From Ignavibacteria bacterium (GTDB lineage Bacteria; Bacteroidota; Ignavibacteria; Kapaibacteriales; UBA4661), in the NCBI GenBank assembly GCA_013298775.1, contig JAAFIV010000005.1:1-64000 (forward strand): a stretch of DNA of 64,000 nucleotides, read 5' to 3'. The notes under the pieces were generated by a model. That model did no database searches, was not told the DNA's origin, and worked only from the letters and a program-made list of their open reading frames with translations. Each line of letters starts with the position of its first letter. The first letter of the stretch is position 1. Both the position numbers and the translations under genes were made by a program. This document shows, one piece after another, positions 54,395 through 63,338 of this stretch.

Positions 54395-55582
54395 ATGAGA
54401 ACAGGTACAATGAGCAGATATATTCGAGTGCAACAGCGTAGATTCGCGGTAGAGCTGATACGGTCAGTGTTGGTGGCTATTGTGATGATTTTAACAAGCA
54501 TCGTTGCAACACACGCACAAATATCGTCGGAGCCAATCGTTGAGATGTTGCGCCAACGCATGGGCGAAAAATGCACTTTTAAAGCGGAAAACGGAAATGC
54601 GCTTTCCATCGAATCCGTTGCCGATAGAATACTCGAGTCTGCCATGAGCGGACAACGCCTTCGCATGAAACCTCTGAACGTTACCGATGGCGTAAAATAC
54701 GAGATGATGGTCCGCGACCAAAGCGTTCCCAATACGAGCGGACGCAACACCGACGACATTGATTTTACCACGCCAAACCTTGTGTTTATCAAGTCTGATG
54801 GTACAAAGATTCCTTCTGCTGAGGGGAAAGCGATGCTTGAAGCAAATCAAGACCTTCTTGCTGATGCCTACAACGCGAAAAATGGCGTGGTTTCTGAGTA
54901 TAAAATTCTTCCGAAACCCAAGCCAAGTGTCATGCGCGCCAGTAAACAAACAGGCGAAAGCGAAATGATGAATACCAACGACCCAAAAACGCAAGCATTT
55001 CTGGAAAAACGTGGTATTACAACTAGCACAGTAACGGTCTCTAACGACAATTCTGCTCCTTCGGCACGCTCAATGGAAAGCCTTCTTGCGGGTTCATCGG
55101 TCTTGAAAGCAGGAGCCACAATGCCTGATTTCGACGTTACGGACATCGCGGGCAAACGCTGGAAAATGAGCGAATTGCAAACCAAAACTCTCGTTCTCAA
55201 TTTCTGGTTTGTCGAATGCGCACCCTGCGTCGAGGAAATGCCCGCTTTGAACGCCCTTGTGAAGGCATATTCCGCTCATCCCAACGTTGTCTTTTTATCC
55301 TTCGCCAATAGCAGTGCTGCAAAACTCAGCAAATTTCTTTCCTCCAAAGCCTTTGATTATGCGCATATTCCGCAAGAGCAAGCCTCCACGCTACTTGAAA
55401 CATGGGCGGTAAACGCATTTCCAATGAACACGGTCGTGCATAACGGTAAAGTTGTCTCCTCAATGACGGGCGGTATGAAATTTACCGCCGCCGCCGCGAG
55501 TAATGCCAATGCCGACGCAGCAAAAAGCCATCCGATGTATGCGAGAATTGACAAGGCTTTGAAGCAAGTGCTGGGAAATTAA
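54395..55582 (+). CDS. TlpA-like thioredoxin-family protein
   Basis: 395 residues. A hydrophobic N-terminal segment (LIRSVLVAIVMILTSIVATH) ending near AQISSE acts as signal peptide or anchor. Residues about 30-225 are an unrecognised region. A thioredoxin-like AhpC/TlpA domain follows at 228-395: KAGATMPDFDVTDIAGKRW, LNFWFVECAPCVEEMPALN with redox pair Cys275-Ala-Pro-Cys278, VFLSFANSS and AFPMNTVVHNGKVV with the cis-Pro. It probably handles disulfides in the periplasm. A Pho-box-like array is just upstream, so phosphate limitation may control it. The function of the N-terminal part is unknown. Confidence 0.88.
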   Translation: MRTGTMSRYIRVQQRRFAVELIRSVLVAIVMILTSIVATHAQISSEPIVEMLRQRMGEKCTFKAENGNALSIESVADRILESAMSGQRLRMKPLNVTDGVKYEMMVRDQSVPNTSGRNTDDIDFTTPNLVFIKSDGTKIPSAEGKAMLEANQDLLADAYNAKNGVVSEYKILPKPKPSVMRASKQTGESEMMNTNDPKTQAFLEKRGITTSTVTVSNDNSAPSARSMESLLAGSSVLKAGATMPDFDVTDIAGKRWKMSELQTKTLVLNFWFVECAPCVEEMPALNALVKAYSAHPNVVFLSFANSSAAKLSKFLSSKAFDYAHIPQEQASTLLETWAVNAFPMNTVVHNGKVVSSMTGGMKFTAAAASNANADAAKSHPMYARIDKALKQVLGN

Positions 55583-55871
55583 GCTGTTTATCAGATTTTG
55601 AATGGAAGCATTCACGATGAGGACTTTCGCACAATACCAATGTTGCGAACGTCCTTTTCTTTTTGCCCTTTCCCGAGCAAGAATGGCATGATTTTTCCTG
55701 AACAATTTTTCCCAAAAGAAATGTATATTTGTACTCTTGGGCAATGTTGTTAAGCATTTTAGCGTGGTTTTCCGTACATGATTGAGGACGAAGTTTACCA
55801 CGAAATGTTTGTCAATAGAATTTGCCTGTTTTTCCGTGCAACTTTTTGAAGACACAAGCGTAAGAATTGCT
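55583..55871. other. Intergenic region (289 bp)
   Basis: AT-rich spacer before the STAS gene. I see no repeat family member and no coding signal. Confidence 0.45.
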
Positions 55872-56219
55872 ATGAGCAAATTTACTATCGAACAAAAAAC
55901 ACATACCACCGCAGAGGTATTTTATTTGAACGGCTTTCTGGACGCTCACACCGCGCCACAGCTGGAATCTGCTATTGCCGGCGCGATAAGTGAGGGCAAA
56001 CATAAAATCGTAGTGAATTTCAATGACCTTGAATATATCAGCAGTGCAGGTTTAGGTGTTTTCATGGTATTTATTGAAGAAGTGCGTGCTGAGGGTGGTG
56101 ATATTAAACTTACGGCAATGAAGCCGAAAGTCTTCACCGTCTTTGACTTGCTCGGTTTTCCAATGCTGTTCGACATTACCGAAACAGAAGACGAAGCCCT
56201 GACAAAATTTACCGCATAA
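55872..56219 (+). CDS. STAS-domain anti-anti-sigma factor
   Basis: 115 residues from the ATG at 55872. Single STAS domain with FYLNGFLDAHTAPQLESAI, KIVVNFNDLEYISSAGLGVF and KPKVFTVFDLLGFPMLFDI. Ser57/Ser58 occupy the position of the regulatory phosphoserine of SpoIIAA/RsbV. When unphosphorylated it would bind and sequester the anti-sigma kinase. The next gene encodes an RsbW-like kinase, giving a partner-switching pair. No PP2C phosphatase or sigma factor is in the window. Confidence 0.92.
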   Translation: MSKFTIEQKTHTTAEVFYLNGFLDAHTAPQLESAIAGAISEGKHKIVVNFNDLEYISSAGLGVFMVFIEEVRAEGGDIKLTAMKPKVFTVFDLLGFPMLFDITETEDEALTKFTA

Positions 56220-56323
56220 ATTCGCTATTGAGTCCGTACTTCCTTCTTTTGAGAAGCGAGGGCGCAAACACACATACCCACTCACGTACTAGCAATCTTC
56301 CAATCTCAATCTTCCAATCTCCA

Positions 56324-56755
56324 ATGTCCATGCACCCCGAACGACTTGCCGCTATTGGCGATACCACTGAGCTTGAACGAATTCGCCAATTCGTTGAAGT
56401 AAAGGCGCGGTCGTTTGGATTTTCGGAGCAGGGCATACACAAAATTGCGCTGGCGGTGGATGAAGCGTGTTCCAATCTTATTCGGCATTCGTATCAGTCC
56501 GATACGTCGCGGGAATTTTACATTGATATTGCCGAACAAGACCCTAAAGCCTTCGTAATTGAAATTTCTGATACTGGCACTGCCTTCGACCCCCTGACTG
56601 TCCCCGCACCAAACCTCCGTGAATATGCAGCACAACACCGCAAAGGTGGCTTCGGTGTGCATATTATCCGCATGGTGATGGATGCCGTTGAATACCTCCC
56701 CGCCGACCCTGCACACCCCTTCAATCGTTTGAAATTGGTGAAGCATCTTTCCTGA
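56324..56755 (+). CDS. RsbW/SpoIIAB-like anti-sigma ATPase kinase
   Basis: 143 residues. The HATPase N-box reads ALAVDEACSNLIRHSY and the G1 region ISDTGTAFDP, with KGGFGVHIIRMVMDAVEYL as the G2 lid; this is the compact serine-kinase form. It would phosphorylate the STAS protein encoded 100 bp upstream and bind a target (a sigma factor or other regulator) not present in the window. The start is ATG 56324 or 56330. Confidence 0.9.
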   Translation: MSMHPERLAAIGDTTELERIRQFVEVKARSFGFSEQGIHKIALAVDEACSNLIRHSYQSDTSREFYIDIAEQDPKAFVIEISDTGTAFDPLTVPAPNLREYAAQHRKGGFGVHIIRMVMDAVEYLPADPAHPFNRLKLVKHLS

Positions 56756-56775
56756 AAGTGAACGATGAATCCCAA

Positions 56776-56886
56776 ATGATACAAACCTCATCAGGCACAG
56801 CCAAACAACACGTATATCTCTTCAACACCGCTTCCTATCTTGCTTTCTTGATGGGAGCTGTTATTGTATTATTTCATTTTCAATAA
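56776..56886 (+). CDS. Possible 36-aa membrane peptide
   Basis: ATG at 56776 to TAA at 56886, starting 20 bp after the anti-sigma kinase stop. Ends in a single hydrophobic helix (SYLAFLMGAVIVLFHF). No clear ribosome-binding site; it could be a remnant or chance frame. Confidence 0.3.
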   Translation: MIQTSSGTAKQHVYLFNTASYLAFLMGAVIVLFHFQ

Positions 56887-56940
56887 ACATCATTGCACAG
56901 GTACTAAATGATGTTAGTTGGAAAGATTCCTTGACCCATT

Positions 56941-57018
56941 AGTGGCACAGACATTCTTGTCTGTGAGTGTTGGTGCGGGGTTCAGGCGAACAACACAGAC
57001 AAGAATGTCTGTGCCACT
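56941..57018. repeat. Family B palindromic element, copy 6
   Basis: Near-consensus 78-bp copy, preceded by the flank TTAGTTGGAAAGATTCCTTG (56914 on) that is also found at 36058 and, without the palindrome, at 59666. Confidence 0.92.
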
Positions 57019-57107
57019 ATTGCTCTTGACAATAGATATTCTACGGATTAGTCATTGTGATAATGCGAACAGCATGAAAGCCGTACAAAATCTTAATAGT
57101 AAATAGT

Positions 57108-57183
57108 AACACAGACACTCTTGACTGGGCAATATCACCCCCAAAGCCGCTTGAATACTAGTGCAGATAAGAGTATTGCCCAC
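57108..57183. repeat. Degenerate family B relative
   Basis: Contains ACACAGACACTCTTGACTGG and GGGCAATA...TATTGCCC arms; the layout is similar but much changed. Confidence 0.55.
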
Positions 57184-57240
57184 TACCAAAGCTCGTAGAA
57201 CGCTTCATCTGTACAATATCTGATAGTGAAGAAACTGCTA

Positions 57241-59562
57241 TCATAGTACAGATGCGGCTTGAGAAGGGCTTGTAGAAATATGAATAGTCACACCCTCCTC
57301 GCAAAGTGCCATCAATACACGCTCTGGCGACATCGGTGCCTGAATAGTAAAGGGCTTCCCACCGCGATATTCTTTCACCGCATTCATCAGCGCGAAGTAT
57401 GCACCAATGCCGTACATGAAGGGTGGTTCGCCGACGGCTTTCGAGTTCATCAGCCCCATTGGATTGACAGAATTTTCCAGAAAACGAATATCCATTTCTT
57501 TCGGCGCGCCAAAAAGGTCGGGGATTTTGTAGGTGGAAAGCGCGTCGGTAAGCAAGCGTCCATCGGCATTATACAGAACTTCCTCCACTGTCATCCAGCC
57601 AATTCCTTGCGCAATACCGCCTTCTGCTTGTCCTAAATCCACGAGACGATTCAGCGTTTGTCCAAAATCGTGAACGGCGTGAACAGCATCAATTTCGTAC
57701 ACGCCGCGCAAACAGTCCACCGTAGCCTCGATGAATGCTGTGCCGAAGACGTGATACGCAAACGGATGTCCTTTCATCGTGTTTTTGTCGAAATGAATGC
57801 GCGGCGTGGAATACTGCGCCTGTTCGGAGAGTTTGACGCGCTTCCAAAAGGCAGTATTGATGAGCTTTTCCCAGTCCAAGCCAGTATCTGCACCATTGAC
57901 AAAGGTTTTGCCGTTTTTTATGTGAATGTGCGCATCGTCTGCAAGATGCAATTCCTCTCGCGTATGGGCGGTAAGCCGCTCTACGAGTGCGTTGCAGGCA
58001 AGTTCGGTCGCTTTACCGTTCAAGTCCGCACCTGCGCTTGCGGCGGTTGGTGAGGTATTGGCAGCACGTGAGGTATTGGTCGTTTGTACTTTTACACGAT
58101 GCTCTTCCACACCCAGCACCATTGCTGCTGTTTGGGCAATTTTCGTATTCACGCCCTGTCCCATTTCTACCGCACCCGTGCTGACGCTCACACTACCATC
58201 GGAGTAGATATGCACAAGCGCACTTGCTTGATTCATCATCGTATTCGTGAAGGAAATTCCGAAGCAAATCGGCATCGCGGCAATGCCTTTTTTTATGAGC
58301 GGATTCTCAGCGTTAAAGGCTCGTATTTGCTTGCTTCGCTCAGCAAAATTGAACACCGAAACCGCTTCATCCCACGCACGGCGAGCATTACAATTTTCTA
58401 CGACTTGTCCGTAGGGAAACGTATCGCCGTCGCGGAGCAGATTTGCTGCTTGAATCACGCTTGCTTCCACACCTAGTGCCTCGGCAGCCCGATAAATAGC
58501 TGCTTCCACGACAAACATTCCCTGCGGACCGCCAAAACCGCGAAAGGCAGTGTTCGAGGGAAGATTCGTGCGGCAAGAATAGCCCGTTGCGCGGACATTT
58601 GGAATGGCGTAGGAATTGGTGCAATGAAACAAGGTGCGGTCAAGCACTGGCGGCGAAAGGTCGGCACTCGCACCTGCATTTTGGTAGAACGAAAGTTCGA
58701 GCGCGAGAATTGTGCCGTCTTTTTTTAAGCCAATTTTGAAATCCGACGAGTATGGATGCCGCTTTCCCGTCATGCGCATATCTTCTTGGCGCGGCAAAAC
58801 GAGCTTCACAGGGCGTTGCAAACGTAACGCCGCAACTGCAGCAAGCGCAGCCCAAGGCGTGGCTTGGTCTTCTTTGCCACCGAAGCCGCCACCTAAGCGC
58901 AGGACATCTACTTCAATCATATTCATTGGCAAATCCACAACCTTTGCCACAGCGCGTTGTACGGCGGTTGGACCTTGTGTTGAGGAAATAATTTTGATGC
59001 CGCCGCCTTCGGTCGGATAGGCAAATGCGCCCTGTGTTTCTAAATACAAATGCTCCTGTCCGCCAGATTCGGCGCGGTCTTCGACGATAATATCACACAT
59101 TGCCCATGCTTCATCTACATTGCCTGATTCCACGCGGCGCGGCGGGATAATAAGCTCGCCTTGTGCGGCGGCTTCACGCGGGTCGGTGATAACGGGAAGT
59201 GCTTCAAAGCTACATTCTATGAGGCGTAAAGCCTCACGCGCCTTCAATGGCGTTTCCGCAATCACCAGCGCGAGCGGCTGTCCCCAATAGTGAATATCGT
59301 TCTCAGCAAAAAGCGGCTCATCGGGAATAATGCCGCCGATTTGATTTTCTCCCTGCACATCTTTTGCCGTCAGCACCGCCACAACGCCCTTCATTGCCAG
59401 TGCTGGTACTATGTTTAGACTTTTGACGTGTGCGTGCGCTGTTTTCGCGTAGTACACCGCCGCGTACAGTGTGCCATCGGGAACGGTTACATCATCCAGA
59501 AATTGCGACAAACCACTTACGTGGCGGAGCGCGTCAAAATGTTTTGCGGAAGAAGTATTCAT
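57241..59562 (-). CDS. xdhB: Xanthine dehydrogenase molybdopterin-binding subunit
   Basis: 773 residues from the ATG at 59562. Aldehyde oxidase/xanthine dehydrogenase fold: N-terminal HVSGLSQFLDDVTVPDGTLY, RLGGGFGGKEDQATPWAALA, FRGFGGPQGMFVVE, EMGQGVNTKIAQTAAMVLG and SKAVGEPPFMYGIGAYFAL, whose Glu is the catalytic base. It would hydroxylate hypoxanthine and xanthine, passing electrons to XdhA. Its partner gene lies at 37.7 kb on the other strand. No molybdenum-cofactor genes are visible. The gene has no close neighbour on its strand. Confidence 0.95.
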   Translation of the reverse strand: MNTSSAKHFDALRHVSGLSQFLDDVTVPDGTLYAAVYYAKTAHAHVKSLNIVPALAMKGVVAVLTAKDVQGENQIGGIIPDEPLFAENDIHYWGQPLALVIAETPLKAREALRLIECSFEALPVITDPREAAAQGELIIPPRRVESGNVDEAWAMCDIIVEDRAESGGQEHLYLETQGAFAYPTEGGGIKIISSTQGPTAVQRAVAKVVDLPMNMIEVDVLRLGGGFGGKEDQATPWAALAAVAALRLQRPVKLVLPRQEDMRMTGKRHPYSSDFKIGLKKDGTILALELSFYQNAGASADLSPPVLDRTLFHCTNSYAIPNVRATGYSCRTNLPSNTAFRGFGGPQGMFVVEAAIYRAAEALGVEASVIQAANLLRDGDTFPYGQVVENCNARRAWDEAVSVFNFAERSKQIRAFNAENPLIKKGIAAMPICFGISFTNTMMNQASALVHIYSDGSVSVSTGAVEMGQGVNTKIAQTAAMVLGVEEHRVKVQTTNTSRAANTSPTAASAGADLNGKATELACNALVERLTAHTREELHLADDAHIHIKNGKTFVNGADTGLDWEKLINTAFWKRVKLSEQAQYSTPRIHFDKNTMKGHPFAYHVFGTAFIEATVDCLRGVYEIDAVHAVHDFGQTLNRLVDLGQAEGGIAQGIGWMTVEEVLYNADGRLLTDALSTYKIPDLFGAPKEMDIRFLENSVNPMGLMNSKAVGEPPFMYGIGAYFALMNAVKEYRGGKPFTIQAPMSPERVLMALCEEGVTIHISTSPSQAASVL

Positions 59563-59665
59563 GGGCGTTTCAAGGGGAATTCGCAAATTTACGGAAATGG
59601 TAAACAAGAATGGAAAATAGCATCCTTAGCGTAATTGAACAAGAAATTGACGGTGTTTTATGATT

Positions 59666-59692
59666 TTAGTTGGAAAGAGTCTTGAACCTAAT
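59666..59692. repeat. Solo left flank of a family B element
   Basis: TTAGTTGGAAAGAGTCTTGA matches the sequence before the family B copies at 36085 and 56941, but no palindrome follows here. It suggests that the repeat unit is longer than the palindrome, or that the palindrome was lost. Confidence 0.6.
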
Positions 59693-59831
59693 GGTGGGCG
59701 TGGTGGACGACAATGAAATATATGCGCGAATTCTCTCATTGTGGTCAGCCTATTTGAGACAAGAATATGGTAGCATCACCAAAGCCGAAAGAAGTTTATT
59801 CACGTATTTTCTTCCCATTCCTCATACGCCC

Positions 59832-60851
59832 CTACAACGCCCGCAAAAACTCTCCAAGTTGGATAAAATCTTGTGCCGAAAGCTCCTCAGCACGAGCGCG
59901 AAACCACGTAAAACCGCGCTCTTCCGACGCTTTGATGATAATTGCTGGCGAAAGTTCTTTTTCTGGAGAAGGATGCTGTGAATTATGCTGAGAATTATAC
60001 TGAGAATTATACTGAGAATTATGCTGCTCGGCAACACGAGAAAGCGTGTTCCCAAGAGCATTGGAGAGCATTTTACGGCGTTGGTTGAAGGCAGCGCGGA
60101 CGAGTGCTTGCGTTTGCAAAAAGGCTTCTGCATCTTCTGAGCGAGTTTTCATGCGGAATTCCACCACGCTGGAGATAACTTTTGGTGGTGGGAAAAAGCA
60201 TTTTGGCGAAACATTAAAACGCACCTTCGGCGTGGAAACAAGTGCTGAAGCTACGCTCAGGATGCCGTACTCTTTCGTGCGTTGCTTTGCCACAATGCGC
60301 TCGGCAACTTCTTTTTGCATCATTATCACGGCACGCTCTGGAAAGAGTGTTGGTGCGGTGTTGGTGGTATTGTTTGTCTTTTTCAGGTTCTGCGCCCATT
60401 CGCCAAAAAGCCAGAAAAGAATATCGCTTGTGATGTAGTACGGGATATTACCAATGAGCTTTACGCAAGCATTGATGCTGAGTTCAGGTATATTTGCTAA
60501 GAGTTCTGCTGCTGTTGTGCGCAGAATATCGCGGTGGAAAATGCGCACTCTGCCAGACTGAATTTCCTTCTGAAAATGTCGCTCCAGAAAATCTACCGCG
60601 CGGGCATCGAATTCGACGAGAATAAGGCATGAAAGCTCGCTTTGCAGCAAGAGCTTTGTAAGTGCGCCTTCGCCCGGACCAATTTCAATTATCACATCGC
60701 TCGCCTGAATCTCAAGCGTTTGTACGATATTCCGCGCTACATTCGCGTCCTGCAAAAAGTTTTGCCCCAAGTCTTTTCTTGGCGCGAGATGCTCTTTGGG
60801 TGATGATGTTGGGGACGATTGATGGGAAGAATGCGAACGTGAAGAGGACAT
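59832..60851 (-). CDS. rsmA: 16S rRNA dimethyladenosine transferase
   Basis: 339 residues (E. coli KsgA has 273). It dimethylates two adjacent adenines near the 3' end of 16S rRNA with S-adenosylmethionine. Motifs: RKDLGQNFLQDANVARNIV, IIEIGPGEGALTKLLL, FHRDIL and LIGNIPYYITSDILFWL, the NIPY active site. The extra length comes from a Ser/His-rich N-terminus, a Thr/Asn-rich loop after NLKK, and a YNSQ tandem repeat near residues 274-291 in the C-terminal helical domain. It is transcribed alone. Confidence 0.95.
   Translation of the reverse strand: MSSSRSHSSHQSSPTSSPKEHLAPRKDLGQNFLQDANVARNIVQTLEIQASDVIIEIGPGEGALTKLLLQSELSCLILVEFDARAVDFLERHFQKEIQSGRVRIFHRDILRTTAAELLANIPELSINACVKLIGNIPYYITSDILFWLFGEWAQNLKKTNNTTNTAPTLFPERAVIMMQKEVAERIVAKQRTKEYGILSVASALVSTPKVRFNVSPKCFFPPPKVISSVVEFRMKTRSEDAEAFLQTQALVRAAFNQRRKMLSNALGNTLSRVAEQHNSQYNSQYNSQHNSQHPSPEKELSPAIIIKASEERGFTWFRARAEELSAQDFIQLGEFLRAL
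59980..60031 (-). repeat. 12-bp coding tandem repeat in rsmA (YNSQ/HNSQ)
   Basis: Four near-identical 12-bp units (GAATTATACTGA on the plus strand) encode the HNSQYNSQYNSQHNSQ stretch in a C-terminal loop. Confidence 0.93.
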
Positions 60852-61192
60852 AAATACAAGGAGTGGAGGGCAATTTCACTCATTTGCCCCCTTGATAAAG
60901 GGGGAACGGGGGATTTGCCGCGTGAAACACTTGATTTGAAGAGGGGTTGAACCGTTTAATCCCCCGTTCCCCCTTTATCAAGGGGGCGAATTCGACAACA
61001 TTCTCTGTACCTGACCAATTCCACGAAAAGTATTGTCCAATGCACACTATGTCATGTTTTCATAAAAGTTCTGTGTAAATTATCAAAATACTGCGCAAAA
61101 GTGAAATCTAATCGCGTAGTTTTCGCTATTTTTGCGGCGGCTTCATGTAGTAAAGTCCACCACCACTTTTCCCACTTTTTTCTATACAGCCC
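60852..61192. other. Divergent intergenic region (341 bp)
   Basis: Between rsmA (minus) and speA (plus). The first half is the large inverted repeat at 60884-60989; the second half is AT-rich and presumably contains both promoters. I cannot place their elements with confidence. Confidence 0.5.
60884..60989. repeat. Long inverted repeat (family D)
   Basis: Arms of about 32 bp built on GCCCCCTTGATAAAGGGGGA followed by ACGGGGGATT, matching at the right end with one mismatch; 40-bp centre. Each arm itself contains the smaller hairpin CCCCCTTGATAAAGGGGG. MITE-like; single copy in the window. Confidence 0.88.
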
Positions 61193-63094
61193 ATGAGAGC
61201 TTGGTCGCCCGATGATTCCTATGAATTATACAATATGTCTGGCTGGGGTGCAGGATATTTCGGCATTAACGAAGGCGGTAATGTCGTTGTAAAACCGCGC
61301 CGCGACGGCGTTGGCATTGATTTGAAAGAAGTTGTTGATGAACTTGTGTTGAAAGATATTGCCTTGCCGATTCTTGTCCGCTTTTCGGATATTATCGGCG
61401 ACCGTATCGCGCTTATTTCACAGTGTTTTCGTACCGCCGCGCAGGAATATGGCTTCAAAGGGCGATATTACGGCGTGTACCCGATTAAGGTGAATCAGCA
61501 AAAACACGTTGTGGAGGAAATTGTCCGTTACGGGCGCGAATACAACATCGGACTGGAAGCTGGCTCTAAACCTGAGCTTCAGGCGGTGTTAGCAATTATG
61601 GACAATCCCGATAGCATCATTGTTTGCAATGGCTACAAGGACGAAGAATTTATCGAACTCGCGCTTTTGGCGCAGAAAATGGGCAAGCAGATTTTCCTTG
61701 TCGTGGAAAAATTGAACGAACTGAAACTCATCAAAACCGTTGCCGAGCGGAACGGTGTGCGCCCGAATATCGGCATTCGGATTAAGCTCACAAATTCTGG
61801 CGCAGGAAAATGGGAAGAATCCGGCGGCGACCAAAGTAAATTTGGCTTGAATGCGTCGGAATTGCTGGAGGCGATTGAATTTGCCCGCGAAAATAATTTG
61901 CTCGAATGCGTGAACATGATTCACTTCCACTTAGGCAGTCAAATCACAAACATTCGCAGGATTAAAGCGGGGTTGCGCGAGGTTTCACACTTTTACGTGC
62001 AATTGCGCAGTTTGGGCTGCAATATTGAGTTTGTGGATATTGGCGGCGGCTTGGGTGTAGATTACGATGGCTCTGCCTCGCTTGCCTCGAACAGCATGAA
62101 TTATTCCATGCAAGAATACGCCGACGATGCCGTGTATATGCTGGCTGAGGCTTGCACGAAGTACAATTTGCCGCATCCGAACTTGATTACCGAATCCGGA
62201 CGCGCACTCACGGCGCACCATTCCGTGCTGGTTCTGAACGTGCTGGAAGCAACGAGTTTGCCGAATTGGAACGATGAGCATGATACTATCCACGCCGAAG
62301 ACCACCAAATTGTGCAGGATATGTACTCCATGTACAAAAGTCTTTCGCCGCGCAACATGGTCGAAAGCTGGCACGACGCGCAGCAACTGAAGGAAGAAGC
62401 ACTAAATCTCTTTAGTTTAGGTATTCTGGACTTGCCAACCCGCGCAAAAACCGAAAAACTTTTTTGGACAATTGCCCGCGCTGCCCGTAAGCTATCTGTA
62501 AAAATGAAAAACGTTCCCGATGAATTTGAGCAACTCGACAAAGTGCTTGCAGACAAGTATTTTTGCAATTTCTCGCTCTTTCAATCGCTACCCGATGCAT
62601 GGGCGATTGACCAGCTTTTCCCCATCATGCCCATTCACCGCTTGAACGAGCGTCCTACCCAGCAAGCCACGCTGCAAGACGTTACCTGCGACTCGGATGG
62701 GAAAATTGAAAAGTATATCGGGATGTACGATTATCCGTCGTCGCTGCCCGTGCATCCGCTCCGTGAGGGCGACCAATACTGTATTGCAGTCTTTTTGGTC
62801 GGCGCGTATCAGGAAATTTTGGGCGATTTGCACAATCTTTTTGGCGACACGAATGCCGTTCACGTTGTGGCAAAAGGCGATGGCGGCGGCTACGAAATAG
62901 AGCAAATTATCGAAGGCGAGACCGTGGCTGATGTGTTGGAATATGTGCAGTTCAATCCGAAAGATTTGGTACGCACAATGGAAAAATGGGTAAGTACGTC
63001 GGTGAAGGAAGGAAAAATTACGCTTGCGCAGGGCAAGGAATTTTTGGCAATGTACCGCTCTGGCTTGTACGGATACACGTACTTGGAGGAATAA
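61193..63094 (+). CDS. speA: Biosynthetic arginine decarboxylase
   Basis: 633 residues, the usual length of bacterial SpeA. It converts arginine to agmatine for polyamine synthesis. PLP-binding Lys99 is in GVYPIKVNQQKHVVEEI. Others: GLEAGSKPELQAVLAIM, IGIRIKLTNSGAGKWEESGG, MIHFHLGSQITNIRRIKAGL, VDIGGGLGVDYDGS and LITESGRALTAHHSVLV. No speB or aguA is in the window. Arginine may come from the pathway including argD. A strong hairpin follows about 130 bp downstream. Confidence 0.97.
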   Translation: MRAWSPDDSYELYNMSGWGAGYFGINEGGNVVVKPRRDGVGIDLKEVVDELVLKDIALPILVRFSDIIGDRIALISQCFRTAAQEYGFKGRYYGVYPIKVNQQKHVVEEIVRYGREYNIGLEAGSKPELQAVLAIMDNPDSIIVCNGYKDEEFIELALLAQKMGKQIFLVVEKLNELKLIKTVAERNGVRPNIGIRIKLTNSGAGKWEESGGDQSKFGLNASELLEAIEFARENNLLECVNMIHFHLGSQITNIRRIKAGLREVSHFYVQLRSLGCNIEFVDIGGGLGVDYDGSASLASNSMNYSMQEYADDAVYMLAEACTKYNLPHPNLITESGRALTAHHSVLVLNVLEATSLPNWNDEHDTIHAEDHQIVQDMYSMYKSLSPRNMVESWHDAQQLKEEALNLFSLGILDLPTRAKTEKLFWTIARAARKLSVKMKNVPDEFEQLDKVLADKYFCNFSLFQSLPDAWAIDQLFPIMPIHRLNERPTQQATLQDVTCDSDGKIEKYIGMYDYPSSLPVHPLREGDQYCIAVFLVGAYQEILGDLHNLFGDTNAVHVVAKGDGGGYEIEQIIEGETVADVLEYVQFNPKDLVRTMEKWVSTSVKEGKITLAQGKEFLAMYRSGLYGYTYLEE

Positions 63095-63095
63095 C

Positions 63096-63200
63096 ACGAC
63101 GATGGCGCAGACAAGAATGTTACGCGCTACGCAGGACGCTGGTGTAATTAGTCCCCAATATTGGGCTTCTCGGTAGTGCAGGCACTCTTGTCTGCACCTC
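63096..63200. repeat. Degenerate family B-like inverted repeat after speA
   Basis: GCGCAGACAAGAATGTTACG on one side and GTGCAGGCACTCTTGTCTGC on the other are diverged relatives of the family B arms, around a changed centre. Confidence 0.6.
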
Positions 63201-63223
63201 TTCTACGCCTCATTAAGACTCGC

Positions 63224-63254
63224 AAACAAGCTGAGGAGAACCCTCAGCTTGTTT
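63224..63254 (+). terminator. Hairpin downstream of speA
   Basis: A 13-bp stem, AAACAAGCTGAGG with CCTCAGCTTGTTT, and a 5-base loop. Only three T residues end the stem, so it is terminator-like rather than canonical. Confidence 0.5.
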
Positions 63255-63338
63255 CGCTACCAATAGACCCTCACCTACAATGGAGAGCCTCACAAATCCC
63301 ACCAAATCTTGTGTTGCCGCTCTTCCCCTCAAAACCGC

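Larger units (their letters stand above)
56756..57240. other. Intergenic region (485 bp) with repeats and a possible small ORF
   Basis: It holds a possible 36-aa frame (56776-56886), a full family B element with left flank (56914-57018) and a degenerate family B relative (57108-57183). The rest shows no signal. It separates the anti-sigma kinase from the convergent xdhB. Confidence 0.6.
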
